In this document: in pieces, positions 23,618 through 32,335 of the stretch | How positions within the stretch are numbered: the stretch's first letter is position 1 | How the letters are laid out: the number at the start of each line of letters is the position of its first letter | Translations under genes and position numbers: made by a program | The notes under the pieces: model-generated | Database searches by the model: none | What the model was told of the DNA's origin: nothing | Seen by the model: the letters and a program-made list of their open reading frames with translations, nothing else | Source: Paracoccaceae bacterium | Lineage (GTDB): Bacteria; Pseudomonadota; Alphaproteobacteria; Rhodobacterales; Rhodobacteraceae | DNA length: 38,911 nucleotides | Assembly (NCBI GenBank): GCA_902554705.1 | Contig: CACDPP010000017.1 | Location: 1-38,911, forward strand | Reading direction: 5' to 3'

Positions 23618-24417
23618 CGACACTCGCACCAGATGGCACGAATTTTACTTTTAGCGGTCCTAACATGGCGCCAGTTGTCGTGCTAATTCATGGGCTCGGA
23701 TTAAACAAAGACTGCTGGCAGTGGATGATACCAGATCTCAAAGATTCTTATCGCGTTCTAAGTTACGATTTATATGGCCACGGTGGATCTAGTGATCCAG
23801 CCACTGAACCCAATCTGTCACTATTTTCAAAACAACTGAAAGATCTCCTGAATTACTGTGAAATTCAAAAAGCTGTAATCATTGGTTTTTCACTTGGAGG
23901 TATGGTCGCTCGCCGCTTTGCCCAAGATGCTCCACAAAAGTCGCAGGGAATGGTAATTTTGCATTCGCCACATAAACGAAGCAACGCTGCACAAGCGGCA
24001 ATTCTAAAACGTGTCGATCAAGCTCGCACTATGGGACCTCAATCAACAGTGGAGGCAGCCCTGGAGCGTTGGTTTACAGATCCCTTTCGTCAAGCCAACC
24101 CAAAATTAATGAATGAAATCAGACAGTGGGTGATGGCTAACCGCAAAGAAGTCTATCATACTATTTATAAGGTGTTGGCAACTGGTATCGACGAAATTGT
24201 GAAACCAAACCCTGCTTTAATTTGTCCAAGTCTGGTCATTACAGGTGATCAAGATTTTGGCAATGGCCCAGAAATGGCCTTTGCAATTTCTGCTGAGATA
24301 CCGGGCGCCAAAACTCTAGTATTGCCCGCTCTGAGACACATGGCATTGGCTGAGTCTCCCAAAGCAGTAAACAAACCAATAAGGGACTTTCTAGATAGTT
24401 TAGATTTATTCAAATAA
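23614..24417 (+). CDS. alpha/beta hydrolase (TgnC-like candidate)
   Basis: A 267-residue alpha/beta-hydrolase. The oxyanion loop is VVLIHGLGLNKDCW, the nucleophile Ser near 93 is in GFSLGGMVA, the acid is Asp near 214 (ITGDQDFG) and the His near 242 is in ALRHMALAE. It starts with GTG overlapping the RidA stop and has GGGAGG upstream. In the known trigonelline pathway a hydrolase splits the N-methylformamido-methylene-succinate intermediate into methylamine, formate, CO2 and succinate semialdehyde. Alternatively it could be the thioesterase missing from the carnitine branch (betainyl-CoA or carnitinyl-CoA). Motifs do not decide between these. Confidence 0.87.
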   Translation: MTTLAPDGTNFTFSGPNMAPVVVLIHGLGLNKDCWQWMIPDLKDSYRVLSYDLYGHGGSSDPATEPNLSLFSKQLKDLLNYCEIQKAVIIGFSLGGMVARRFAQDAPQKSQGMVILHSPHKRSNAAQAAILKRVDQARTMGPQSTVEAALERWFTDPFRQANPKLMNEIRQWVMANRKEVYHTIYKVLATGIDEIVKPNPALICPSLVITGDQDFGNGPEMAFAISAEIPGAKTLVLPALRHMALAESPKAVNKPIRDFLDSLDLFK

Positions 24418-24565
24418 GCTTAGAAAAACTTAGTTGGAAGAGTATTGAGTTTAAAAGTAAATTCAGATAAATATTTTAGCCGATAGAGCTGTGAAGACTT
24501 AAGAAATGAGGTCTACATTGGCTTTAAAAATAGACTGTAATATACTATTTAATTGGAGAACAGCC

Positions 24566-25174
24566 GTGCTTCCTGAATTGCGAAAAGTTGTAACTTTTGA
24601 TGAGGATATTTACGCTGAGGGTGGGCGTGCATCCAACCCTCCACTGCGTATGATTGGCGTAGCTGCTGTTGTAAAAAATCCTTGGTTTGGCCGGGGATTT
24701 GTTGAAGATCTGTCACCTGAGATCAAGCGAATGGCGCCTTATTTGGGAAAATTGATAACAGACAAACTGATTTCATTAGCAGGTTCTGGTGATGCCATAG
24801 AGGCGTATGGAAAAGCCTGCATAGCGGGTACTAGTTGCGAGGTTGAACATGCGTCTGCTTTGATACACACCCTACAATTTGGTAATTTCTACAGAGAGGC
24901 TGTCGGAGCGAAAAGTTACTTGGGTTTTACAAACACGCGCGGTCCAGCAAATACTCAAATTCAAATTCCATTAATGGATAAACATGACACTGGACGCCGC
25001 TCTCATTATCTTACAGTCCAGTTTTCGGTTTATGACGCCCCAGCAGTCGATGAATTGGTTGTAGCACTGGGTGCTGCAACTCGTGGTCGTCCGCATCACC
25101 GTATTGGAGATCGATATTCGGACCTAGCAGCTATGGGGCGCGACGTAGAAAATCCCGCGGGCGTGAAAGATTAG
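24566..25174 (+). CDS. DUF1185 'amino acid synthesis' family protein
   Basis: About 202 residues, matching DUF1185 from its first residues (LPELRKVVTFDEDIYAEGGR, PLRMIGVAAVVKNPWFGRGFVEDL) through AGTSCEVEHASALIHTLQFGN and FSVYDAPAVDELVVALGAATRGRPHHRIGD. The GTG at 24566 with GGAGAA upstream is preferred; the frame extends 20 codons further back with no similarity. Biochemistry of the family is poorly known. It follows the RidA-hydrolase pair by 148 bases. The trigonelline pathway also includes an uncharacterised conserved protein, but I cannot confirm it is of this family. It ends one base from the convergent ureohydrolase. Confidence 0.85.
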   Translation: MLPELRKVVTFDEDIYAEGGRASNPPLRMIGVAAVVKNPWFGRGFVEDLSPEIKRMAPYLGKLITDKLISLAGSGDAIEAYGKACIAGTSCEVEHASALIHTLQFGNFYREAVGAKSYLGFTNTRGPANTQIQIPLMDKHDTGRRSHYLTVQFSVYDAPAVDELVVALGAATRGRPHHRIGDRYSDLAAMGRDVENPAGVKD

Positions 25175-25175
25175 C

Positions 25176-26159
25176 CTAAATTTTTCCTGTAACATTTTCG
25201 GCAATCATAGCGATCATTTCAAACATAATTGAAGTTGCTGTTAGCGCCGTGATCTGATTTGGGGCGTCTTTGGTTGGCATCATGCAAACGACATCACCAC
25301 CAACAATATTCATTCCTCTGACCGCCTGAAGCAAACCCACAGCCTCATCAATATCGAAGCCCTTTTCACCAGCTTCTATATTTGCCACACCCGGCGCTAT
25401 GGTGGGATCCAGACAATCGAGATCGAAGGTTATATAGATTGGTCGCCCTGCAAGAACAGTTTTTATTTGATCCACCACATCCGCTAACCCGCGCTTACGG
25501 AACTCTTTCATAGTGACAACATTATATCCATACTGATAGGACGGCTCGAGCCAATCCAAAGTCCGGGCATGGCCTCGCAACCCGATTTGCATAGAATGCT
25601 TAGGGTCAACTTTCCCTTGATCGACAAGATATGCACCCCAATGAGCTGCTGATTTTTTTGCGCCTAGGAAGTGATCTACCTTAGTAAATACATCAGTGTG
25701 GGCATCCAAGTGCAAAAAGCAAACTGGGTCGCCTTTGGTAATTTTACCGCATCCAAGGGCCTGCACAATTCCACCAGTAATCGAATGGTCGCCACCAACA
25801 GAAACGGGCCTTGCTCCAGTTTCGTCTATATCTGTAAAAAACCGTGTAATTTGTTCAATGCAATCCTCATTATTGTTAGCACGAGGAAAAGGGACATCGC
25901 CAACATCTACAATTCTGGCAGCTTCCCACGGATTAAGTTGGAAATCGCCATGCATTCGTCGACCCACGGAGGAAACATTACGCAGAGCCCTCGGCCCTAA
26001 ATGCTGGTCGCGCTCCGTTGTTCCATTACCAGTGGAATGGGGTACACCTACCAAAGCTATGTCTTGGTTCGTCGCTTCTTGATGGGGACATCTAAACATT
26101 GTTGGAATACCCCACCAATATAAATTTTCCATCATTGAATTTAAGTGTGCGTCTGCCAT
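25176..26159 (-). CDS. ureohydrolase (agmatinase/guanidino-acid hydrolase family)
   Basis: A 327-residue Mn-dependent ureohydrolase with every metal-ligand motif: SVGGDHSIT (His near 125), FLHLDAHTD (Asp152, His154, Asp156) and TFDLDCLDP (Asp246, Asp248). The family removes urea (or formamide) from guanidino or formimino compounds: agmatine, guanidinobutyrate, guanidinopropionate, formiminoglutamate. The substrate cannot be read from sequence. ATG 26159 is chosen over TTG 26162, with AAGGA upstream. A motif close to the regional operator lies 104-116 bases upstream, tying it to the osmolyte genes. Its convergent neighbour is DUF1185. Confidence 0.88.
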   Translation of the reverse strand: MADAHLNSMMENLYWWGIPTMFRCPHQEATNQDIALVGVPHSTGNGTTERDQHLGPRALRNVSSVGRRMHGDFQLNPWEAARIVDVGDVPFPRANNNEDCIEQITRFFTDIDETGARPVSVGGDHSITGGIVQALGCGKITKGDPVCFLHLDAHTDVFTKVDHFLGAKKSAAHWGAYLVDQGKVDPKHSMQIGLRGHARTLDWLEPSYQYGYNVVTMKEFRKRGLADVVDQIKTVLAGRPIYITFDLDCLDPTIAPGVANIEAGEKGFDIDEAVGLLQAVRGMNIVGGDVVCMMPTKDAPNQITALTATSIMFEMIAMIAENVTGKI

Positions 26160-26578
26160 CAACTAATCCTTCATCGGGTTGCAACAAGATTTCGATTACG
26201 CGAGGCCATCTATAACGCACCCTTAATCAGCCTGTAAAGCTCTGAAGATTCACAACAAGCAACGACATAAATCTGACGGCGTTGATCTCAGTAAATTACC
26301 AACGAAACCAAACTGTTGTCCAATTTAATTTATGCTTATGATAAAATCACAATCTAAGATGATCTTTACACTATCCAACACCCATGACACTCGCTTCAAG
26401 ATACCGTAAACATAGAAAAATTATATTCGTATTAATCCACTAATTTTACCTACATTTCATTGTTGCTGCACAACCTGCTGATGTAAGTCTTAATATCAAA
26501 ACATTTCAGATTTGCATTGCTAATAAAATCGGTGTTAATTACATAGCTAAGCTTTATGCTGTAAAAAAGGGAGTTATT
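26160..26578. promoter_or_regulatory. 418-bp divergent intergenic region, ureohydrolase / ProX
   Basis: No gene seen. CGACATAAATCTG at 26263-26275 differs by one base from the inverted arm CGACAAAAATCTG at 17600-17612 and is followed by ACGGCG. A weaker relative, AAATCTGAAATG on the minus strand (26502-26513), lies about 70 bases before the ProX start. AAAAGGGAG before 26579 is the ProX ribosome binding site. Promoter elements cannot be assigned with confidence. Confidence 0.5.
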
Positions 26579-27589
26579 ATGAAACTAAAAAATCTTACGG
26601 GAATTTCGATTGCGTCTGCTATGACGATTTTCGGTTCGTCTGCTTTCGCCGCCGACTGTGGTGATATCACTATGGCAGATATGAACTGGCCGTCAGCAAC
26701 GCTTATGGCTAATGTAGATAAAATTATACTTGAAGCTGGGTATGGTTGCTCAGTGGAAATGGTGGTTGGAGCTACAACAACAACATTCGCATCTATGAAT
26801 GAAAAAGGCCAACCTGATGTTGCTGGTGAGCTTTGGATAAATGCTGTTCGCGAGCCTTTGATGGCTGCGATGGACGAAGGTCGCTTGCACTCGGCTTTGA
26901 ATGGACCAATCACTGAGTTGGGCGAGGGCTGGTGGATACCACCATATACTGCTGCAAATCATCCAGAATTGAAGACGGTTCTTGATATCCTCGAGCGCCC
27001 CGATCTTTTTCCACACAAAGAAGATCCATCAAAAGGCGCCTTTGTTGGATGTCCTGCAGGCTGGGGTTGCCAATTGTCAAACATCAACTTGTTCCGCGCC
27101 TTTGAAATGGAGAAAAAAGGCTGGGTATTGATTGATCCGGGTTCACAAGCTGGACTTGACGGTTCGATTATCAAAGCCAATGAACGAGAGGAAAACTGGT
27201 TTGGCTATTATTGGGCACCAACGTCGATGATAGGTAAATACGACTTGAAACTAGTTCCATTCGGTGTTCCATTTGCTGGTGCAGAAAACTGGGACGGATG
27301 TATTGCGAAAGCCGAGCAGGATTGTGCAGATCCAAAGCCTTCCGCGTGGACTGAATCCGAAGTACACACTGTTGTAACAACCAACTTTAAAGATAAAGCT
27401 GGTCCCGCAATGGATTACTTTGCAAAACGGATTTACCCAGGTTCAGTAATGGGCTCGATGCTGGTCTTCATGGAAGAAGAGCAAGCTGACGGTGTCGATG
27501 CTGCGGCTGAATTCATGTCTCGTCATGAAGATCTGTGGATGAGTTGGCTTCCTGCTGACGTTGCAGCTAAAGTAAAAGCATCACTTTAA
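26579..27589 (+). CDS. proX: betaine-type ABC transporter substrate-binding protein
   Basis: A 336-residue OpuAC/ProX-family periplasmic binding protein with a signal peptide cleaved at SSAFA-ADCGD. Trp/Tyr-rich patches (DMNWPSATLM, GELWINAVREP, GEGWWIPPYTA, NWFGYYWAPTSM) suit an aromatic cage for a quaternary ammonium group. The group includes binders of glycine betaine, carnitine, choline and TMAO, and the exact ligand is not predictable here. A cysteine pair (VGCPAGWGC) may form a disulfide. It is first gene of proX-proW-proV, with a terminator-like hairpin after it that probably raises its expression over the membrane parts. Confidence 0.9.
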   Translation: MKLKNLTGISIASAMTIFGSSAFAADCGDITMADMNWPSATLMANVDKIILEAGYGCSVEMVVGATTTTFASMNEKGQPDVAGELWINAVREPLMAAMDEGRLHSALNGPITELGEGWWIPPYTAANHPELKTVLDILERPDLFPHKEDPSKGAFVGCPAGWGCQLSNINLFRAFEMEKKGWVLIDPGSQAGLDGSIIKANEREENWFGYYWAPTSMIGKYDLKLVPFGVPFAGAENWDGCIAKAEQDCADPKPSAWTESEVHTVVTTNFKDKAGPAMDYFAKRIYPGSVMGSMLVFMEEEQADGVDAAAEFMSRHEDLWMSWLPADVAAKVKASL

Positions 27590-27604
27590 ATTAAATAAAT
27601 TTAG

Positions 27605-27639
27605 AAAGCCTGTTGGCCTTAGAGCTTGCAGGCTTTTTT
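27605..27639 (+). terminator. hairpin between proX and proW
   Basis: AAAGCCTG (27605-27612) pairs with CAGGCTTT (27629-27636) across a 16-base loop and leads into a run of six T. It is probably a partial terminator or 3' stabiliser for the binding-protein transcript, a common arrangement between binding-protein and permease genes. Confidence 0.7.
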
Positions 27640-27662
27640 ACTAGGCATAATGGGGTTGCGTT

Positions 27663-28553
27663 ATGAGTTTTTTTACTAAGTTTCCTGCAATGGAACGCGG
27701 AGATTTAAGAGACTTGAAAAAAGGGATAGATTCTTCCTTTAAAGATTTTTCAAGGTATTGGGGGGAAAGTATCGAAACTTTTTTTGACCCACTTTTCTAT
27801 TTTTTGGTTAATTTCGAAAAACTACTTTTGGCAACGCCTTGGCCGATTATTATACTGATCGTGGCTGCGTTAAGTTATATTGGTTCCCGTAGCTGGAAAT
27901 TATCTCTAGGGGCTGCAGTTTCATTTTTGCTAATCGGTTATCTAGGCATGTGGGAAAATACCATGTCAACGGTTGCCCTGATCTCCGTCGCAACAATAAT
28001 CTGCATTGCTGTTGGTATTCCAATCGGCATTGCGATGTCTAAATCTGATAGACTGCAGGCAATGATCACGCCCGTGTTAGACATAATGCAGACTATTCCT
28101 ATTTTCGTGTACCTATTGCCAGTTGTAATGTTGCTTGGCATTGGGAAAGTGCCTGGTCTTATCGCTGTCTGTGTGTATGCAATGCCTCCAATTGTGCGTC
28201 TGACCAATCTGGGCCTACGTCTGGTAGATAAAGAGATTCTGGAGGCGGCAGACGCATTTGGATCAAATTATCGACAGCGGCTCTTTAGTGTTCAACTTCC
28301 GTTAGCGTTACCTAATATTTTCGCCGGGGTAAACCAGACGATTATGATGGCTCTAGCTATGGTGGTTATTGCCTCAATGATTGGTGTGAAAGGTCTTGGA
28401 GTTCCAGTGCTTCAATCCATTCAAAATCAATATTTGGCTCTTGGCTTGATGAATGGTCTCGCAATCGTTGCTCTTGCGATTATTTTTGATCGGGTTTCTC
28501 AGCAGTATGGCAAACGCTTACAGCGTCACCGGGAAGGTGGACACGATGTCTGA
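27663..28553 (+). CDS. proW: betaine-type ABC transporter permease
   Basis: A 296-residue OpuAB/ProW permease. After a hydrophilic N-terminal stretch of about 50 residues come about seven hydrophobic segments. Family motifs: ILDIMQTIPIFVYLLPVVML, EILEAADAFGSNYRQRLFSVQLPLALPNIFAGVNQTIMMAL (the EAA loop and after) and ASMIGVKGLGVPVLQSIQ. It works with ProX and ProV to import a quaternary ammonium solute. Its stop overlaps the proV start by eight bases. Confidence 0.92.
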   Translation: MSFFTKFPAMERGDLRDLKKGIDSSFKDFSRYWGESIETFFDPLFYFLVNFEKLLLATPWPIIILIVAALSYIGSRSWKLSLGAAVSFLLIGYLGMWENTMSTVALISVATIICIAVGIPIGIAMSKSDRLQAMITPVLDIMQTIPIFVYLLPVVMLLGIGKVPGLIAVCVYAMPPIVRLTNLGLRLVDKEILEAADAFGSNYRQRLFSVQLPLALPNIFAGVNQTIMMALAMVVIASMIGVKGLGVPVLQSIQNQYLALGLMNGLAIVALAIIFDRVSQQYGKRLQRHREGGHDV

Positions 28554-29598
28554 TTATAAAATCGAGATAAAAAATCTCTATAAAATCTTCGGCCCAAAAG
28601 ATAAAAGCATGGTTGATCTGGTGGCCAATGGAATGAGCAAACAGGAGCTTTTGGACCAGCACAAACATGTTTTAGGTCTTAGAGATGTCAATATAGGCAT
28701 TTCCGCAAACTCAATCAACGTCATAATGGGACTTTCTGGGTCTGGAAAATCAACTTTGATCCGACACATCAACAGACTTATCGAGCCAACTGTTGGCGAA
28801 ATTATCGTTGATGGTGATGACGTACTCGCGATGAACCCAGAAAGAATCCGAGATTTTCGACGCTTTGGAGCGTCAATGGTCTTTCAAAAATTCGGTTTGA
28901 TGCCACATCGTACAGTTTTGGAAAATTGTATGTACGGTCTAAACATTCAGGGTGTTGAAACAGGTGATGCGGAAAAGCGAGCTAAGCATTGGCTAAATCG
29001 CGTAGGCTTGTCCGGTTTTGAGGATCGGTTTCCCGCACAGCTTTCAGGCGGGATGCAGCAGCGTGTTGGCCTGGCGCGAGCGCTTGCGACAGATGCTGAT
29101 ATTTTGCTTATGGATGAGGCTTTTTCTGCCCTTGATCCACTAATCCGAGCCGATATGCAGGGTATTTTGCTGGATTTGCAGAATGAATTGCATAAGACGA
29201 TTGTGTTTATCACCCATGATTTGGACGAAGCTCTACGGATAGGAGATGAAATTGCAATCTTGCGCGACGGAGAATTGATCCAGAAAGGAAACCCTCAAAG
29301 CATAGTTTTAAAACCAGCGAACGATTACGTTGCTGATTTTACAAAAGACGTGAACAGGGCGCGAGTTTTGACCCTTAACACTCTATCTCATGGGTCCTCC
29401 GGTACCAAAAAAGGTTTGCCCTTAAATAGTGATCTTTCTATTGAGGAAGCTATGCAAGAGATGATCGCGTCAGATCATAACTTGGTTACAGTTATGAAAG
29501 AAGATAAGTCTATTGGGCAAGTTTCTCTCAACGATATGGTTGCAGCAATTGCTAAGCCCAAAACAACAGAATCCGGCGAAGCAAATGCTTATCGCTAG
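28546..29598 (+). CDS. proV: betaine-type ABC transporter ATP-binding protein
   Basis: A 350-residue OpuAA/ProV ATPase: the N-terminal extension typical of this subfamily (MSKQELLDQHKHVLGLRDV), Walker A GLSGSGKST near 62-70, Q-loop VFQKFGLMPHRTV, signature QLSGGMQQRVGLARAL, Walker B ILLMDEAFSALD and the switch His in FITHDLDEAL. The C-terminal 70 residues or so resemble a shortened CBS region that senses ionic conditions in relatives. The start at 28546 (MSDYKIEI) overlaps proW by eight bases; the frame is open further upstream but inside proW. Confidence 0.93.
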   Translation: MSDYKIEIKNLYKIFGPKDKSMVDLVANGMSKQELLDQHKHVLGLRDVNIGISANSINVIMGLSGSGKSTLIRHINRLIEPTVGEIIVDGDDVLAMNPERIRDFRRFGASMVFQKFGLMPHRTVLENCMYGLNIQGVETGDAEKRAKHWLNRVGLSGFEDRFPAQLSGGMQQRVGLARALATDADILLMDEAFSALDPLIRADMQGILLDLQNELHKTIVFITHDLDEALRIGDEIAILRDGELIQKGNPQSIVLKPANDYVADFTKDVNRARVLTLNTLSHGSSGTKKGLPLNSDLSIEEAMQEMIASDHNLVTVMKEDKSIGQVSLNDMVAAIAKPKTTESGEANAYR

Positions 29599-29646
29599 AT
29601 GTGTCAAAAAGACGAAGTGTTTGTTATTAGTGTAGGAAGCTAATTA

Positions 29647-30501
29647 ATGGAGGGCTTTGGAGTTCACACCAGTATGTGGTCAATGTCATGGGATCGCTCG
29701 GGCGCGGAGTTAGCAATAGCAAAAGCGGCTTCTTACAATGTTGATTTTGTAGAAATTGCGTTGCTGAATGCAGCAGGAGTTGATGCCTATCACAGTCGGA
29801 AACTACTTGAAGAAAATAATATGCGTTCCGTCTGCTCTCTCGGATTACCAGACGATTTTAGAGCCTCTGTCCATCCTGAAAGAGCCATAGATTATTTGAG
29901 GGTCGCAATCGATAAGTCTGCGGAGATCGGGGCTGAGGCGCTAACTGGGGTCATTTATGGTTCCATAGGCGAGCGTTCTGGGAGGCCGCCGACTGAGGCA
30001 GAATATGATAATATCACCAAGGCTTTGCTTGCCGTAGGAAAGCACGCAAAAAAGCGTGGGATTTCAATTGGTATCGAGGCGATCAACCGTTATGAGAGCC
30101 ATCTGATTAACACCGCAGCCCAATCAGTCGAAATGGTTGAGCGCATTGGATTGGAGAATGTCTTCGTACACCTCGACACTTATCATATGAATATTGAAGA
30201 GAAAGGGGTCGGTGCGGGCATTAGGACTGCTCGTAATCATCTTCGCTACATTCATCTGTCTGAATCCGATCGAGGGATCCCAGGATGTGGAACTTGCGAT
30301 TGGAACGAGATATTCGCTACACTTGCCGCGATCGAGTTCAGAGGTGGAATGGCAATGGAAAGCTTTATAAATATGCCTCCAGAGCTTTCATATGGGTTGT
30401 CGGTCTGGCGCCCAGTCGCGACAGGTGAAGACGCCGTTATGAATGAGGGGCTTCCCTTCTTAAGAAATATGGCTCGACAGTATGGGTTGATTACTGGATA
30501 G
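29647..30501 (+). CDS. sugar epimerase-like TIM barrel (tagatose/psicose 3-epimerase family)
   Basis: A 284-residue AP-endonuclease-2-type TIM barrel. The metal ligands expected for ketose 3-epimerases are visible: Glu in IEAINRYESHLINTA, Asp in FVHLDTYHMNIEE, His in YIHLSESDRG and a late Glu in AMESFIN. NRYE and LDTYHMN are characteristic of the D-tagatose/D-psicose 3-epimerase group. TGGAGG covers the ATG region, but the ribosome binding site is weak. It starts 48 bases after proV on the same strand, so it may be cotranscribed, yet a carbohydrate role would be odd beside a betaine importer. The true substrate is open. Confidence 0.8.
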   Translation: MEGFGVHTSMWSMSWDRSGAELAIAKAASYNVDFVEIALLNAAGVDAYHSRKLLEENNMRSVCSLGLPDDFRASVHPERAIDYLRVAIDKSAEIGAEALTGVIYGSIGERSGRPPTEAEYDNITKALLAVGKHAKKRGISIGIEAINRYESHLINTAAQSVEMVERIGLENVFVHLDTYHMNIEEKGVGAGIRTARNHLRYIHLSESDRGIPGCGTCDWNEIFATLAAIEFRGGMAMESFINMPPELSYGLSVWRPVATGEDAVMNEGLPFLRNMARQYGLITG

Positions 30502-30709
30502 GTAATTCCAAATAAAATATTCAACCGGCGCAATCAATTACGCCTATGCCATTTTCAAGTTGTGGCAAGTGAATTCGCAATAAAGCTTCCGGTTAAATGC
30601 CAAAATATGATTATGAAAAAGCCATGAATTCCTGTCTGAGGCGAGTTCCCTAACATCTACAGCTAAGAGGCGCAAACCAACTCTTTCAAAAAGGTTATAT
30701 TTTTCGTAA

Positions 30710-32335
30710 TTATCCGTGTTTAGAATTTTTCTTGGCTTCTGCAATAGAGAAGCCGGAGTAATTGACACTCTTCAACTCAGTATATTCGTGTAAGCCACCG
30801 ATCCCAAGTTCTCTGCCAACCCCTGAGCAACCAAAACCACCTCGCGAAACAGCAGGATGCTCTGCTAAAAGTCCTTCACCTGTAGAGGTAGCAAAAACAG
30901 CTCCTGCACGTATGCGGTTGGCAACTCTCATTGCCTTTGCGGGGTCAGAAGACATAACAGTCGAGGCTAAACCAAAAGCTGTCGAATTTGCTTCTGTTAT
31001 GGCCTCTGCTTCACTAGAAAAAGAGCGTACTGAAAGTACTGGTCCAAAAATTTCCTTTTGCCAAGCGTCTGAATTGCGTGGCACATTAGTCAAAATAGTT
31101 GGTTGGACAAAATAGCCGCCGGATTTTTTTACATCTGCGAGGTCAGGAACTCCACCACCAGTGTAGATTTCGATACCTGCAGCTTCGACCTCATTAAGGA
31201 AACCCAAGATTTTTTCGTGTTGAGAAGCAGAAACTACTGGTTGGATCACATCTGTCACTCCGGTTTCCCATGCCCTGTCACCGCGTTCCTTTTCCGTAAT
31301 GGGATCCCTACAGTAAGGTATCTTCTCCAACACATTTTTCAGTTTTTTCAACAAATCGTCTTTTATTCCTTCCTGTACTATTAGCCGGGTATGTGCAGTG
31401 CAAATTTGGCCGCCATTAGTTAGGCATCCCTTAATAGTGGCTTCAACCGCTCGCTCGATGTCCGTATCCTCAAATATGACCATGGCCGACTTACCACCCA
31501 ATTCTAATGCTACCTGCGAAAGTTTAGGGGCAGAAGCTTCCATAATCTTGCTGCCTGTCAGTGACGAACCCGTGAAAGAAACCATTGACACTGAGGGCGA
31601 GGCGACAAGAGCGGCACCAGTTTCACGATCGCCAGTTACAACGCTGAATACGCCTTCAGGAATACCTACATCCTGTGCCAGCTTGCCTAAGAACATGCAG
31701 GAAAGACCTGCTATTTCTGAGGGTTTGAGGATGGCGCAATTTCCGGCTACCAACGCTGGAGCTACCTTTCGAAAAGCAACATTTAGTGGGTAATTCCATG
31801 CTGAAATTAAACCAACGATACCAATCGGGTCCCGTCGGTAAACAACATCCCATTCAGCGGGGGGAAGTCCGCCCATACCTCCACCAGAGTTAACCGGTTT
31901 ATCCTGTTCTGCGTCCAGAACGGCACCGAGCGACGCCCAGTATTTACCTTCGTTAGCAGCGCCACCAAGTACCATTGCAGCTTGACGAAAGGGCTTGCCC
32001 ACATCTGCAGCTTCAATTGCAGCTAAAACCTCGATGTTTTCCTCAATACCGTGCGCCATGCGAGAAATTAAGTCACCGCGCGCTGCAGCTGGCATATTTG
32101 CCCAAGCACCATCTAACCACGCAGCTTCGGCTGCACGGATGGCTGACCCTATATCATTGGTATTACCTTTTGGCAGTTCGTGAAAAACTTCACCTGTCGC
32201 AGGATAATAGGTTGGCATCTTTTGACCATCGATAGGGTCAACAAACTGACCCCCGATAAATAACTTATTGAAGCACTCTGCCTTTAGGTGTTCCTGAACT
32301 TCATCTAGTGATTTTGTTTTTGTAGTTTTAGTCAT
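30710..32335 (-). CDS. aldehyde dehydrogenase, betaine-aldehyde-type
   Basis: A 541-residue ALDH, some 40 residues longer than usual owing to an N-terminal extension and an insert after the cofactor domain (ITEKERGDRAWETGVTDVI). Core motifs: LISAWNYPLNV near 180, ALELGGKSAM with Glu near 278, NGGQICTAHTRL with Cys near 312, and GFGCSGVGRELG. It could oxidise betaine aldehyde, succinate semialdehyde or a related aldehyde. It is the second ALDH of the region; one of the two might serve as the succinate semialdehyde dehydrogenase needed by a trigonelline-type route. It is convergent to the epimerase gene. Confidence 0.88.
   Translation of the reverse strand: MTKTTKTKSLDEVQEHLKAECFNKLFIGGQFVDPIDGQKMPTYYPATGEVFHELPKGNTNDIGSAIRAAEAAWLDGAWANMPAAARGDLISRMAHGIEENIEVLAAIEAADVGKPFRQAAMVLGGAANEGKYWASLGAVLDAEQDKPVNSGGGMGGLPPAEWDVVYRRDPIGIVGLISAWNYPLNVAFRKVAPALVAGNCAILKPSEIAGLSCMFLGKLAQDVGIPEGVFSVVTGDRETGAALVASPSVSMVSFTGSSLTGSKIMEASAPKLSQVALELGGKSAMVIFEDTDIERAVEATIKGCLTNGGQICTAHTRLIVQEGIKDDLLKKLKNVLEKIPYCRDPITEKERGDRAWETGVTDVIQPVVSASQHEKILGFLNEVEAAGIEIYTGGGVPDLADVKKSGGYFVQPTILTNVPRNSDAWQKEIFGPVLSVRSFSSEAEAITEANSTAFGLASTVMSSDPAKAMRVANRIRAGAVFATSTGEGLLAEHPAVSRGGFGCSGVGRELGIGGLHEYTELKSVNYSGFSIAEAKKNSKHG

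Noticed and set aside
20477-24417. Complete Rut pyrimidine-degradation operon
   Set aside because: A luciferase-like oxygenase, RidA and alpha/beta hydrolase recall RutA, RutC and RutD. However, there is no RutB-type amidohydrolase, no pyrimidine transporter, and carnitine genes are embedded instead. Rut is useful as an analogy only.
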